Origin: Nitrospirales bacterium
Lineage (GTDB): Bacteria > Nitrospirota > Nitrospiria > Nitrospirales > UBA8639
NCBI GenBank assembly: GCA_020027535.1
Contig: JAHRAK010000092.1
Location: 1 to 56,998, forward strand
Reading direction: 5' to 3'
DNA: 56,998 nucleotides
The notes under the pieces are model-generated. The model worked only from the letters and a program-made list of their open reading frames with translations, was not told where the DNA came from and did not search any database. The position numbers were made by a program, and so were the translations under genes. Positions within the stretch are counted from its first letter, which is position 1. Each line of letters starts with the position of its first letter. Below, piece after piece: positions 16,704 through 26,781 of this stretch.

Positions 16704-16878
16704 GAGTTCCACCTTTCTTGTGAAAACCGGTCAGCGAACAAAGTTGAGGAACCTCTGATTTATTGTGATAGCGGGATGCAGTGCAAGGCGTCCCGCAACG
16801 AGACCTGAGACATATCAAGTCGATAGTCGAGGGTTGAGCGAGGACACAACGCAGCAATGCGCCCGATAGTGCAATAAA

Positions 16879-17394
16879 TCAATTCATCAAGGTGATCAGC
16901 CGCATCATCGCTTTTTTAGCCGGCATATAGTTGGCATTGAGCGTCACGGCGGTTTTATACGATTCGATGGCGAGCGACCAGTCACCTTTTCGTTCATAGA
17001 CGCGCCCCAGGTTCATGTGCGGAAAGGCCGGACTTTCATACCGCCTGGCTGTGGTGGCGCGTTCGAGCCAGGGGATCGCTTCATCCAACCGGTTCAGTTC
17101 AATAAGATAGGCCCCAATGTCATTATACGGATTCCCGAAGTCCGGGTCCGTTTGGATGGCCCGATGACATTCTTCAATGGCTTCGTCCAGTTGCCCCATA
17201 AAGCTGTAGGTCCATCCGAGGAAGGTATAGGCTTCGGCCGTCGGAAAGAGGTCAATGGAGTTCTGGTATAATTTGACGGCGTCATCCAGCTTGCCTTTCA
17301 TCTGACATTCGTAGCCCTGCTGGAATAAATCCCACGCGGTCAGTTTGTCCTCTTCCCGCCCTTCACCCTGTTGAATAAAATCTTGTTGGTTCAT
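16879..17394 (-). CDS. TPR-repeat protein
   Basis: The roughly 171-residue soluble protein contains about four tetratricopeptide repeats (for example AWDLFQQGYECQMKGKLDDA, AEAYTFLGWTYSFMGQLDEA, GNPYNDIGAYLIELNRLDEA and AFPHMNLGRVYERKGDWSLA). It is a protein-interaction scaffold, partner unknown. ATG 17394 is preferred because CCGGAG lies four bases upstream; a TTG at 17412 would include that site. It lies 38 bases downstream of thi4 in the same direction and may be in the thiamine transcript. Confidence 0.85.
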   Translation of the reverse strand: MNQQDFIQQGEGREEDKLTAWDLFQQGYECQMKGKLDDAVKLYQNSIDLFPTAEAYTFLGWTYSFMGQLDEAIEECHRAIQTDPDFGNPYNDIGAYLIELNRLDEAIPWLERATTARRYESPAFPHMNLGRVYERKGDWSLAIESYKTAVTLNANYMPAKKAMMRLITLMN

Positions 17395-17432
17395 TGACTC
17401 CGGAAGGACCAATCGCTCAATGAATGAGTCCC

Positions 17433-18233
17433 TTACTCACCTTTCAGTTTATGACGAACGAGGGCGGCGGCACGTTTTCCCGACAACAACATCGCCCCGA
17501 AAGCCGGGCCCATACGGGGAGAGCCATCCACGGCAGCCACGGCCAAACCGGTGACAAAACAGTTCGGGAAGACCTCACGGGTATTTTCTACAACCATGGC
17601 CTCGGAGCGTGCAACCCACATGGCCCCGTTGCCCGGGACCGTTTGATGGAAACCGCGTTGGTTGAGCAATCCGACGATAACCGCGTCATGTCCGGTGGCA
17701 TCGACCACAACTTTCGACTCGAGTGCGATAGGATCGACGTGGATGATATCGTGTCCGGCCATCTCAGCCGTCGTGTTATTGACGACGACGCCTTCGAGCA
17801 CGCCCTCGCCGCGCAGGATCAGGTCCACCACCCTGGTCAGGTTGAGCACTTTCGCCCCGGCTTCATACGCCGAGGCAATGAGGCGGGCGGTGGCATGCGG
17901 AGGGTCCACGATTCTCATGCCCGCGCATTCTTTAACGGGTTTGCACGGGATGCCCATGCTCTCGAGGATGGCGTGGGCCGGTTCGCACAGGGTGGCTTTA
18001 TTCATGAGGTACCCGCCGGACCAGAATCCTCCGCCGAGCGCGAGACTTTGTTCGATGACAAGGGTGCGAAATCCTTGTGTCGCCAGGTCATGAGCGCAGA
18101 CCAGACCCGACGGTCCGCCTCCCACGATAATCACGTCACTTTCAATGAGTTGATCAAACTCTTTATAGAATTCGCGCGCGATGTGGCGAGTCACGTCTCG
18201 TTCACGAAGCGGCGCCGGCTGGAGATTGTCCAT
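17433..18233 (-). CDS. thi4: Thiazole synthase Thi4, sulfide-dependent type
   Basis: Thi4 makes the ADP-thiazole precursor of thiamine from NAD, glycine and sulfur. The 266-residue protein starts with a Rossmann motif (DVIIVGGGPSGLVCAHDLA) and has GGGFWSGGYLMNKATL and VVDATGHDA, which are typical of the prokaryotic family. At the position where yeast Thi4 has its sacrificial Cys (C-x-D-P), this protein has His (DIIHVDPIAL). This is the arrangement in archaeal enzymes that use free sulfide catalytically. It lies downstream of thiC, under the same TPP riboswitch, and would replace the ThiG/ThiO/ThiS route. Confidence 0.9.
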   Translation of the reverse strand: MDNLQPAPLRERDVTRHIAREFYKEFDQLIESDVIIVGGGPSGLVCAHDLATQGFRTLVIEQSLALGGGFWSGGYLMNKATLCEPAHAILESMGIPCKPVKECAGMRIVDPPHATARLIASAYEAGAKVLNLTRVVDLILRGEGVLEGVVVNNTTAEMAGHDIIHVDPIALESKVVVDATGHDAVIVGLLNQRGFHQTVPGNGAMWVARSEAMVVENTREVFPNCFVTGLAVAAVDGSPRMGPAFGAMLLSGKRAAALVRHKLKGE

Positions 18234-18250
18234 GGCAGAAATTCCTATGT

Positions 18251-18305
18251 TGCCCTCTCCCTCAAGGAGAGGGGCAAGGTGAGGGAAAAGGTCAGGGTGA
18301 GGGAG
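18251..18305. repeat. CCCTCTCCC-type palindrome between thiC and thi4
   Basis: CCCTCTCCCTCAAGGAGAGG plus GTGAGGG units form an RNA hairpin candidate in the 93-base thiC-thi4 spacer. It could affect downstream expression. Confidence 0.6.
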
Positions 18306-18326
18306 CAGGGCTCGTGCCTCCGTTGG

Positions 18327-20421
<2,095 letters not shown>

Positions 20422-20440
20422 GCTATTCATTGAGTTGCAC

Positions 20441-20469
20441 AATATACGCCTTGTCCTAATGCTTGTCAA
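20441..20469 (-). promoter_or_regulatory. Sigma-70 promoter of the thiC leader
   Basis: On the minus strand a perfect TTGACA (20469-20464) and TATATT (20446-20441) with a 17-base spacer would start RNA about 15 bases before the riboswitch. Confidence 0.7.
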
Positions 20470-20506
20470 TCAGGCATTCGTTCGTTCGCTCCCGGACCAG
20501 GCACTG

Positions 20507-20534
20507 TTGCAGCATGTTTCATATCTGCTACAAT
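20507..20534 (+). promoter_or_regulatory. Candidate promoter for nadA
   Basis: TTGCAG (20507-20512) and TACAAT (20529-20534) with a 16-base spacer lie about 90 bases before the nadA GTG. Confidence 0.5.
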
Positions 20535-20625
20535 TAAACGTTTAGACTCGGTACATGCTTGTTTCATCGAGCGAAGGGAGTAAACCATTGAAAATATGTG
20601 AGCCACCGGAGGAAGAGGTGCGGGT

Positions 20626-21729
20626 GTGAATTCCGTTGAAACCAGGGCATTCCCCATCACCGATTACGAGTCGGTCCCGGTCGAGGAACTCTTTGACCGG
20701 ACCAGGGCGGCCAAGCAGGCACTCGGCGATCGGGTGCTGATCCTGGGGCATAACTACCAGCGGGACGAAGTCATCGTGCACGCCGACCTCAGGGGGGACT
20801 CCCTGTTGCTGTCCAAGTTGGCGGCGGAACGGTCGCAGCACCCCTACGTGGTCTTTTGCGGTGTCCACTTCATGGCGGAAACCGCCGATATTTTGAGCCG
20901 GTCGAACCAGACCGTCCTTTTACCGGATTTGGCCGCGGGGTGTTCCATGGCGGATATGGCGGCCATCGAGCAGGTGGACCAGTGTTGGGAAGAACTGGGG
21001 CGCGTGCTGTCCGTGGAAGAAGACGTTATGCCGGCGGTGTACGTGAACTCTGTCGCGGTCCTCAAGGCCTTTTGCGGGGAGCACGGAGGCATTACCTGTA
21101 CGTCGTCCAATGCCAAGGCCGTCATGGAATGGTGCTGGGCCCGGCGAGAAAAGATCCTGTTCTTCCCGGACGAACATCTCGGACGCAACGTGGCCAATAC
21201 CATGGGAATGCCGCGGGAACAGATGATCGTCTGGGACCCGTACCTGCCGTACGGGGGGAACACGAAAGAAGCGATACGAAAAGCCCGCTTGATTTTATGG
21301 AAAGGGCATTGCAGCGTTCATCAGATGTTTCAACCCACGCACGTGGAGTATTTTCGGAAGACCTATCCGGGCATTCGGATCATCGTGCATCCGGAATGCC
21401 ACGAAGACGTGGTCAACCAAGCCGATGCGGTGGGGTCCACCGAGACAATTATTCGGACGGTCAAACAGGCTCAACCGGGGACCCTGTGGGCCGTGGGGAC
21501 GGAGTTGAATCTGGTCAACCGGCTGAAAAACGAAGAAACCGACAAGCAGGTGTTCTTCCTGTCTCCCACCGTGTGCCGGTGCGCGACCATGTTTCGGATC
21601 GATGCCGCTCACCTGTGTTGGAGCATGGAAAATCTCGCGCAAGGCTGTGTGGTGAATCAGATTTCCGTGCCGGTCGACGAAAAGGTCCTGGCCCGGATTG
21701 CGCTCGATCGAATGATGGCAGTCAGCTAA
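20626..21729 (+). CDS. nadA: Quinolinate synthase NadA
   Basis: NadA condenses iminoaspartate with dihydroxyacetone phosphate to quinolinate, the de novo NAD precursor, using a [4Fe-4S] cluster. Likely cluster cysteines are in AAGCSMADM, WKGHCSVHQ and SPTVCRCATM. The substrate motifs GHNYQRDEV, TSSNAKAV, PDEHLGRNVA and HPECHEDVV are all present. The 367 residues fit the long form. The GTG start is supported by GGAGGAAG about ten bases upstream. NadB and NadC are not in the window. Confidence 0.96.
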   Translation: MNSVETRAFPITDYESVPVEELFDRTRAAKQALGDRVLILGHNYQRDEVIVHADLRGDSLLLSKLAAERSQHPYVVFCGVHFMAETADILSRSNQTVLLPDLAAGCSMADMAAIEQVDQCWEELGRVLSVEEDVMPAVYVNSVAVLKAFCGEHGGITCTSSNAKAVMEWCWARREKILFFPDEHLGRNVANTMGMPREQMIVWDPYLPYGGNTKEAIRKARLILWKGHCSVHQMFQPTHVEYFRKTYPGIRIIVHPECHEDVVNQADAVGSTETIIRTVKQAQPGTLWAVGTELNLVNRLKNEETDKQVFFLSPTVCRCATMFRIDAAHLCWSMENLAQGCVVNQISVPVDEKVLARIALDRMMAVS

Positions 21730-21744
21730 CGAGCGGAGATCCTT

Positions 21745-21885
21745 CATGCAGGCTTGCCGCCTGCACCCCCAGAGATGAAAATGCCCCAAGTTGTTATCCT
21801 GAGCGAAGCGAAGGATCTGCTTTTCCATGCGTTCAATGGTTGAGCGAGAGATTCCTCGCTACGCTCGGAATGACCAATCTGGGAC
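21745..21885. repeat. TCCTGAGCGAAGCGAAGGATCTG repeat copy 1
   Basis: A CATGCAGGCTTGCCGCCTGC hairpin (about 21747-21766) is followed by TCCTGAGCGAAGCGAAGGAT, a CTGCTTTTCCATGCGTTC link and an inverted GATTCCTCGCTACGCTCGGA arm. A second copy of the latter part lies at 29006-29090. This accounts for the nadA-ileS gap. Confidence 0.7.
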
Positions 21886-21923
21886 GACGTTGGCTATTTT
21901 CATGCCCATGACAGAAGAAGACG

Positions 21924-24770
21924 ATGGATTATAAATCAACGCTCAATTTGCCTAAGACGGCATTTCCCATGAAGGGGAACCTGCCGAACCGCGAGCCGGA
22001 GTTCGTTGCCCGGTGGGAGAAACAGGGGCTCTATCAACGCATTCAGGCGTCACGGGCGGACCAGCCGCTGTATGTCCTGCATGACGGTCCGCCGTACGCC
22101 AACGGCCACATTCACATCGGCCATGCGCTCAACAAAATCCTCAAGGACATTATCGTGAAGTCCCGCACCATGGAAGGCATGCGATCGCCCTACGTGCCGG
22201 GCTGGGATTGCCACGGGCTGCCCATCGAACATCAGGTCACGAAGCAACTCGGCGACAAGAAAAAAGACATGAGCGCCACGGAACTGCGCCGGCAATGTCG
22301 GGAGTACGCGGACAAATTCTGGAACATCCAACGGGACGAGTTTCAACGATTGGGCGTCCTGGGTGATTGGGAACGTCCCTACCTCACGATGGACAAAGCC
22401 TACGAGGCGACCATCATTCGAGAGTTCGGCAAATTCGTGGAGCAGGGCGGGGTCTACAAAGGGCTGAAACCGGTGTTGTGGTGCACGCAGGATCAGACCG
22501 CCCTGGCCGAGGCCGAGGTGGAATACATGGACTATACCTCTCCTTCCGTCTATGTGAAATTTCCGTTTGATGCGGCCTCAAGGGAACGGCTTGGCCTTGC
22601 CGGTTTTGCCAGAGTCGAGAAGGTTTCCATCGTCATTTGGACCACGACTCCCTGGACGCTTCCCGCGAATCAGGCTATCGCGATGCATCCTGAGATCGAG
22701 TATGCGTTCGTCCGCGTCGGCGACGAAGTTCTGGTCATGGCGGAAAAGCTGGTCGAGGAAGTGTCCAAAGCCTGTGAGTTGAAAAACCCTGAGATCCTCG
22801 CCCGCAAAAAAGGCCATGACGGATTCGAGGCTCTTCGCTGTCAACGACCCTTGAGCGACGGGCTTTCGCCGGTTCTGCTGGGCGACTTTGTGACCCTGGA
22901 ACAGGGAACCGGGTGCGTGCATATCGCGCCGGGTCATGGGATGGACGACTATCTGCTGGCTTCGAAGTACAACGCGCCCGGCCAGCGGCAGGTGCTTACG
23001 GAACCCCTCCAGGTCCTGGTGCCGGTCGATGATTACGGACGCTTCACCGATGAGGTCCGGGAGTTTGCCGGGCAGCACGTGTTCAAAGCCGACCCGGCGA
23101 TCGTGGAAAAACTTGAGCAACTGGATGTCTTACTCGGCCACGACAAATTGATCCATTCCTATCCCCATTGCTGGCGCTGCAAGAAACCGGTGATCTTTCG
23201 CGCCACGCAGCAATGGTTCGTGTCCATGGACGAAGGCCGGTTGCGCGAGCGGGCGCTCGAAGAAATCGACCGCGTGCAATGGATCCCGGAGCGGGGCCGT
23301 GAGCGCATCTACGGCATGGTCGAGAACCGGCCGGACTGGTGTTTGTCCCGTCAACGGATTTGGGGGACCCCGATTCCCGGATTCACCTGCGCGCGATGTC
23401 AGACCCCCTTGATCAACGCGCAGGTCATTGACCGGATCGCCGGTCTGGTGAGCGAGCATGGCTCGGACGTGTGGTTCGAACGATCGGCGCGGGAATTGCT
23501 CCCCGAGGGCACGGCCTGTGCGACATGCGGGGCCACCGAATTCAACAAGGAACAGGATATCCTGGACGTGTGGTTGGAGTCGGGGGTGAGTCATGCCGCG
23601 GTCGTGAAACAGCAGGGCGACGACTGGTGGCCCGCGAGCCTGTATTTGGAAGGGTCGGACCAGCACCGGGGGTGGTTCCACAGCGCGCTCCTGTCATCCG
23701 TGACCACGGACGGACGGGCGCCCTATCGGGCCGTCCTGACCCACGGGTTCGTGGTGGACGGGCAGGGTAAGAAGATGTCCAAGTCGGCCGGCAACGTGGT
23801 GGCGCCGCAGGACGTCATCAAGCAGCACGGCGCGGAAATCCTGCGTCTGTGGGTTGCGGCCCAGGATTACCAGGAAGACCTGCGCATCTCATCGCAGATC
23901 CTCACGCAATTGGTCGAGGCCTACCGGAAAATCCGGAATACCTGCCGGTATTTGCTCAGCAACGTCTATGACTTCGACCCGCACAATCCGGCGCATCAGG
24001 TGGAGATCTCCCGATTGCCTGAGTTGGACCGGTGGGCCCTGCTGCGATTCAACAACCTCATTCGTCACGTCCGGCAGGGCTACGAGGAATTCGATTTCCG
24101 TCAGATCGTGCACGAACTGGACTACTTCTGTTCCGTGGATATGAGTGCGACCTACCTGGATATCTTGAAAGACCGGCTCTACACCTTTCGACCGGACTCA
24201 CCCCTGCGACGGGGCTCGCAAATGGTCCTGTTCCACATCGTCACGGGACTGGCCCGGCTCATGGCCCCCATCCTGAGCTTTACCGCGGAAGACGTATGGG
24301 ACGCCGTGCCGGGCAAGGAACCGTCGCCGGAGGACTCGGTCCATCTCTCGACTTTTCCCGAGCCCGTGGCAATACACGATGAGGCCGAACTGGAAGCCAA
24401 CTGGAAACAATTACTGGCCATCCGGACCGTGGTCCTTTCGGCATTGGAACAACAGCGGCGAGAAAAAGTCATCGGGTCTTCGCTGGAGGCTCGCGTGGTG
24501 CTGAACGTGGTTCCGGCCTTGCACGGGTTCCTGCAAGCCTATGAAAACGATTTGCCGGCGCTGTTTATCGTGTCCCAGGTGGTTCTCCGTCCCATTGGAA
24601 ACCCGTCCGGCGAGAAACACCTGGCAGGTGACGAGGCGTTGGGCATGAGCGTGAACGTCGTCAAGGCGGAGGGAGAAAAATGTGAGCGCTGTTGGAATTA
24701 TCGCGGCTCCGTGGGCAACGCCCCCGACCATCCGACACTCTGTGACCGGTGCATCGAGGCCGTGACGTGA
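21924..24770 (+). CDS. ileS: Isoleucyl-tRNA synthetase
   Basis: This class I synthetase charges tRNA-Ile. The 948-residue protein has the HIGH motif in PPYANGHIHIGHALNK (residues about 55-70) and a CP1 editing domain (TTTPWTLPANQAIA, then GTGCVHIAPGHG). The KMSKS motif in GKKMSKSAGNVV lies near 616, with a C-terminal zinc knuckle (CERCWNYRG and CDRC) at about 915-945. All diagnostic elements are intact, and the length is typical of the bacterial type. Its stop overlaps the lspA GTG (GTGA), so the two are translationally coupled, a common ileS-lspA arrangement. Confidence 0.97.
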   Translation: MDYKSTLNLPKTAFPMKGNLPNREPEFVARWEKQGLYQRIQASRADQPLYVLHDGPPYANGHIHIGHALNKILKDIIVKSRTMEGMRSPYVPGWDCHGLPIEHQVTKQLGDKKKDMSATELRRQCREYADKFWNIQRDEFQRLGVLGDWERPYLTMDKAYEATIIREFGKFVEQGGVYKGLKPVLWCTQDQTALAEAEVEYMDYTSPSVYVKFPFDAASRERLGLAGFARVEKVSIVIWTTTPWTLPANQAIAMHPEIEYAFVRVGDEVLVMAEKLVEEVSKACELKNPEILARKKGHDGFEALRCQRPLSDGLSPVLLGDFVTLEQGTGCVHIAPGHGMDDYLLASKYNAPGQRQVLTEPLQVLVPVDDYGRFTDEVREFAGQHVFKADPAIVEKLEQLDVLLGHDKLIHSYPHCWRCKKPVIFRATQQWFVSMDEGRLRERALEEIDRVQWIPERGRERIYGMVENRPDWCLSRQRIWGTPIPGFTCARCQTPLINAQVIDRIAGLVSEHGSDVWFERSARELLPEGTACATCGATEFNKEQDILDVWLESGVSHAAVVKQQGDDWWPASLYLEGSDQHRGWFHSALLSSVTTDGRAPYRAVLTHGFVVDGQGKKMSKSAGNVVAPQDVIKQHGAEILRLWVAAQDYQEDLRISSQILTQLVEAYRKIRNTCRYLLSNVYDFDPHNPAHQVEISRLPELDRWALLRFNNLIRHVRQGYEEFDFRQIVHELDYFCSVDMSATYLDILKDRLYTFRPDSPLRRGSQMVLFHIVTGLARLMAPILSFTAEDVWDAVPGKEPSPEDSVHLSTFPEPVAIHDEAELEANWKQLLAIRTVVLSALEQQRREKVIGSSLEARVVLNVVPALHGFLQAYENDLPALFIVSQVVLRPIGNPSGEKHLAGDEALGMSVNVVKAEGEKCERCWNYRGSVGNAPDHPTLCDRCIEAVT

Positions 24771-25336
24771 ACCACGGCTTCCAGCGGTGGGGTATCCTGC
24801 TTGGCGTGGGTCTCGTCATCGTGGTCCTGGATCAAATCACCAAGACCCTCGTCATGCATACCATGCACTTGCATGAATCGATTCCCGTCATCGCCGGGTT
24901 TTTCAACCTGACCTATATCCGGAATCCCGGCGCTGCCTTCGGCATGTTTGCCACGACCAATAGTGCGTTCCGGCTCATCTTCTTCGTGGGGACGTCCATC
25001 TTCGCCCTGGGGCTGTTGGGGACGATCTTTTATCGCATGCACCCGGCGGACGTGTGGGGCCAACTGAGCGTCTCCGGCATTTTCGGAGGGGCGATCGGGA
25101 ATTTGCTCGACCGGCTGCAATACGGTGAAGTCGTGGACTTTCTCGACTTTTACATGGGCGGCTACCACTGGCCGGCATTCAACGTGGCGGACAGCGCCAT
25201 CAGCGTGGGCGTCGTGTCTTTGCTAGTCCTGTTTGCGATGGATAAAAAAGGCGAACAGCCTGCTCCCGGCGTGCTCGCAGAAGAAGGGACCCTCAACGGT
25301 AAAGAAGAAGCCAGGAGGTCAGACCATGATCTGTGA
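24767..25336 (+). CDS. lspA: Lipoprotein signal peptidase (SPase II)
   Basis: LspA cleaves the signal peptide of prolipoproteins after lipid modification; substrates here would include BamD, the TlpA-like protein and the peptide-binding protein. The protein has four transmembrane segments. The catalytic aspartates lie in GNLLDRLQYGEVVDFLDF and NVADSAISVGV, and the family motif NPGAAFGMF is present. GTG 24767 overlaps the ileS stop; the frame also extends to 24749 but without reason to prefer it. The last 30 residues form a charged tail beyond the usual end. Confidence 0.95.
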   Translation: MNHGFQRWGILLGVGLVIVVLDQITKTLVMHTMHLHESIPVIAGFFNLTYIRNPGAAFGMFATTNSAFRLIFFVGTSIFALGLLGTIFYRMHPADVWGQLSVSGIFGGAIGNLLDRLQYGEVVDFLDFYMGGYHWPAFNVADSAISVGVVSLLVLFAMDKKGEQPAPGVLAEEGTLNGKEEARRSDHDL

Positions 25337-25469
25337 TCGCTGCGGAGAAATCACCGAAACCTACATGACCGAAGAACACGGCGAAATCTGCGAAGCCTGC
25401 CTGCAAGCCATCCAACAGGAAAATCGCCAGCAGTTCGGCCGCGCCCGCCCCCAAGGCCAGGACGGCTAA
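25326..25469 (+). CDS. Small zinc-ribbon protein
   Basis: A 47-residue protein starts with ATG 25326 behind a perfect AGGAGG (25313-25318), overlapping the lspA end. It has two Cys pairs, CDRC and CEAC, 17 residues apart, which suit a single zinc site, followed by a Gln/Arg-rich tail. It is probably the third gene of the ileS-lspA operon. The function is unknown; such mini-ribbons resemble the ends of DksA/TraR-like proteins. Confidence 0.65.
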   Translation: MICDRCGEITETYMTEEHGEICEACLQAIQQENRQQFGRARPQGQDG

Positions 25470-25491
25470 GGTTGAGCAGTCGAAGGCTTGA

Positions 25492-25955
25492 ATGAAGGCA
25501 CAGAACCCCAAAAGAGAGTCGCCAGCCATCACTCCCCCCTTGAGGGGGAGTCGGCAAGCCAAGGGCGTCAGCCCGCAGGCGAGCCGGTGGGGGGAAATAC
25601 AACGCCAATACACCCGACCAACCCTCCAAAGAGCCCATACCCTCCGAGAACGCCGGACCGATGCCGAAGGGCTCCTCTGGCACTACCTGCGCGACAAACA
25701 ACTCGACGGCTACAAATTCCGCCGCCAACAGCCGATAGGCCCGTACATCGTCGATTTCGCCTGTATGCCTCACAAACTGCTCATCGAACTCGATGGCGGT
25801 CAGCATGCGGAACGAAACACCTACGACCAAAAGCGCGCTGCATACTTGCGAGAGAAGGGCTACAAAATCCTGCGCTTCTGGAACAACGAAGTCTTCGAGA
25901 ACTGTTTGGGGTGTTGGAGAACATTTATGATGCCTTACATCATCACCCCCCGTGA
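25492..25955 (+). pseudogene. DUF559 endonuclease-like gene with a frameshift
   Basis: The N-terminal frame encodes a DUF559 (very-short-patch-repair-endonuclease-like) domain: RRTDAEGLLWHYLRDKQLDG, FRRQQPIGPYIVDFACMPHK, LLIELDGGQHA and GYKILRFWNNEVFEN. The family's usual ending (here LFGVLENIYDALHHHPP then TGA at 25953-25955) is in the next frame, so a base seems to be missing near 25902 (AACTG where AACCTG would join the frames). If not corrected, the first frame runs on to 26274 through repeat sequence, overlapping cbiX. The gene is flanked by long inverted repeats, and translation of the first residues also reads the left repeat. Confidence 0.75.
25528..25595. repeat. Left inverted repeat flanking the DUF559 gene
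   Basis: It begins ATCACTCCCCCCTTGAGGGG, continues GAGTCGGCAAGCC and ends GAGCCGGTGGGGGG. Its reverse complement matches the right repeat at 25990-26057 closely over the first 27 bases and loosely thereafter. Confidence 0.7.
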
Positions 25956-25989
25956 GAGAGGGTCGATAGGCGTCAGTCTTTCGGAGAGG

Positions 25990-26057
25990 CCCCCCACCGC
26001 ATCAGCCTTCGCCTCACGGCTCGGCTTCTGCGACTTCCCCCTCAAGGGGGGAGTGAT
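25990..26057. repeat. Right inverted repeat flanking the DUF559 gene
   Basis: It reads CCCCCCACCGC, then CGGCTCGGCTTCTGCGACTT and CCCCCTCAAGGGGGGAGTGA. It is the inverted partner of 25528-25595. A CCCTCTCCCTCAAGGGGAGA palindrome follows at 26069-26090. Confidence 0.7.
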
Positions 26058-26104
26058 TGCAAGACCACCCTCTCCCTCAAGGGGAGAGGGGGTGAAGAAG
26101 GACA

Positions 26105-26629
26105 TCATCCGACGGGGTTGTCCTGGAAGCGGTCGAGGTGTTCGCAGAGCATTTCCGCAACCTTGTCCAGGTCGAAGGGCCAGGCGTAGGTCAGGGTCAC
26201 GTCTGGATGTTTCTGGCGCAGTTCGGCCATTTCCTCGGGAATTTCATATTCCGAGTGCGAGCCGCCCGGGGTAAACATGGTGGAGACCACGGTAATGTCT
26301 TTGGCTCCGTCGGCGATCTGTTGTTCAATGGCTTCGCCGAGCGTGGGCGTGCAAAACTCGTTATACGCCGTGGAGAACCGCGCGCCGCGCAGGAGGGGAT
26401 TGAGGCGGGTGGCCAATAATTCCAGGCCGGCCTGGTAGGGATCGGTTTCCGGGGTTCGGGGCCACAGCCGGATTTTTTGGTCGAGTTCATATTCTTCCTG
26501 TGACATCGGAACGCCCGCGGCTCGTCGTTGGGCTTCCAGACGTTTGAGCTTCGTGACCAGTTCTCCGGGGTAATCTTTGGGAATGCCTCCATGCCCGACG
26601 AGCACCACACCTTTTGTTGATTCACTCAT
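26105..26629 (-). CDS. CbiX-like sirohydrochlorin chelatase family protein
   Basis: CbiX/SirB-type enzymes insert Fe or Co into sirohydrochlorin for sirohaem or cobalamin. The protein starts VVLVGHGGIPKDYP, with the family's N-terminal His in LVGHG. It has a long helical insertion, a central STAYNEFCTPTLGEAI and DITVVSTMFTPGGSHSEYEI, the latter resembling the second metal-binding region (VPxFLxxGxHxxxDIP). At 174 residues it is longer than a minimal CbiXS. A sirohaem role would suit NirA elsewhere in the window. GAGAGG lies seven bases before the ATG. Confidence 0.75.
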   Translation of the reverse strand: MSESTKGVVLVGHGGIPKDYPGELVTKLKRLEAQRRAAGVPMSQEEYELDQKIRLWPRTPETDPYQAGLELLATRLNPLLRGARFSTAYNEFCTPTLGEAIEQQIADGAKDITVVSTMFTPGGSHSEYEIPEEMAELRQKHPDVTLTYAWPFDLDKVAEMLCEHLDRFQDNPVG

Positions 26630-26642
26630 GGTTACCTCTCTT

Positions 26643-26770
26643 TACGTTGATGGACAACCACGGGGGGTTGTCCCTACGTCATACCGAATCATTGTAGGGG
26701 ACAGCCGGAGCCTGCCCTGCCTGTCCTGAGCCTAGCCGAAGGAAGCGAAGCCGAAGGGTGCCGTCTTGAA
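26643..26770. repeat. Palindromic repeats upstream of cbiX-like gene
   Basis: GGACAACCACGGGGGGTTGT at about 26653-26672 is followed by GGAGCCTGCCCTGCCTGTCC and GAAGCGAAGCCGAAGGGTGC. These are the inverted forms of the elements at 13558-13680. Confidence 0.7.
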
Positions 26771-26781
26771 TGATCTGAAAA

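Noticed and set aside
25956-26274. C-terminal extension of the DUF559 protein through the repeats
   Set aside because: The conserved family ending lies in another frame and stops at 25955; the extension translates palindromic repeats and overlaps cbiX on the opposite strand.
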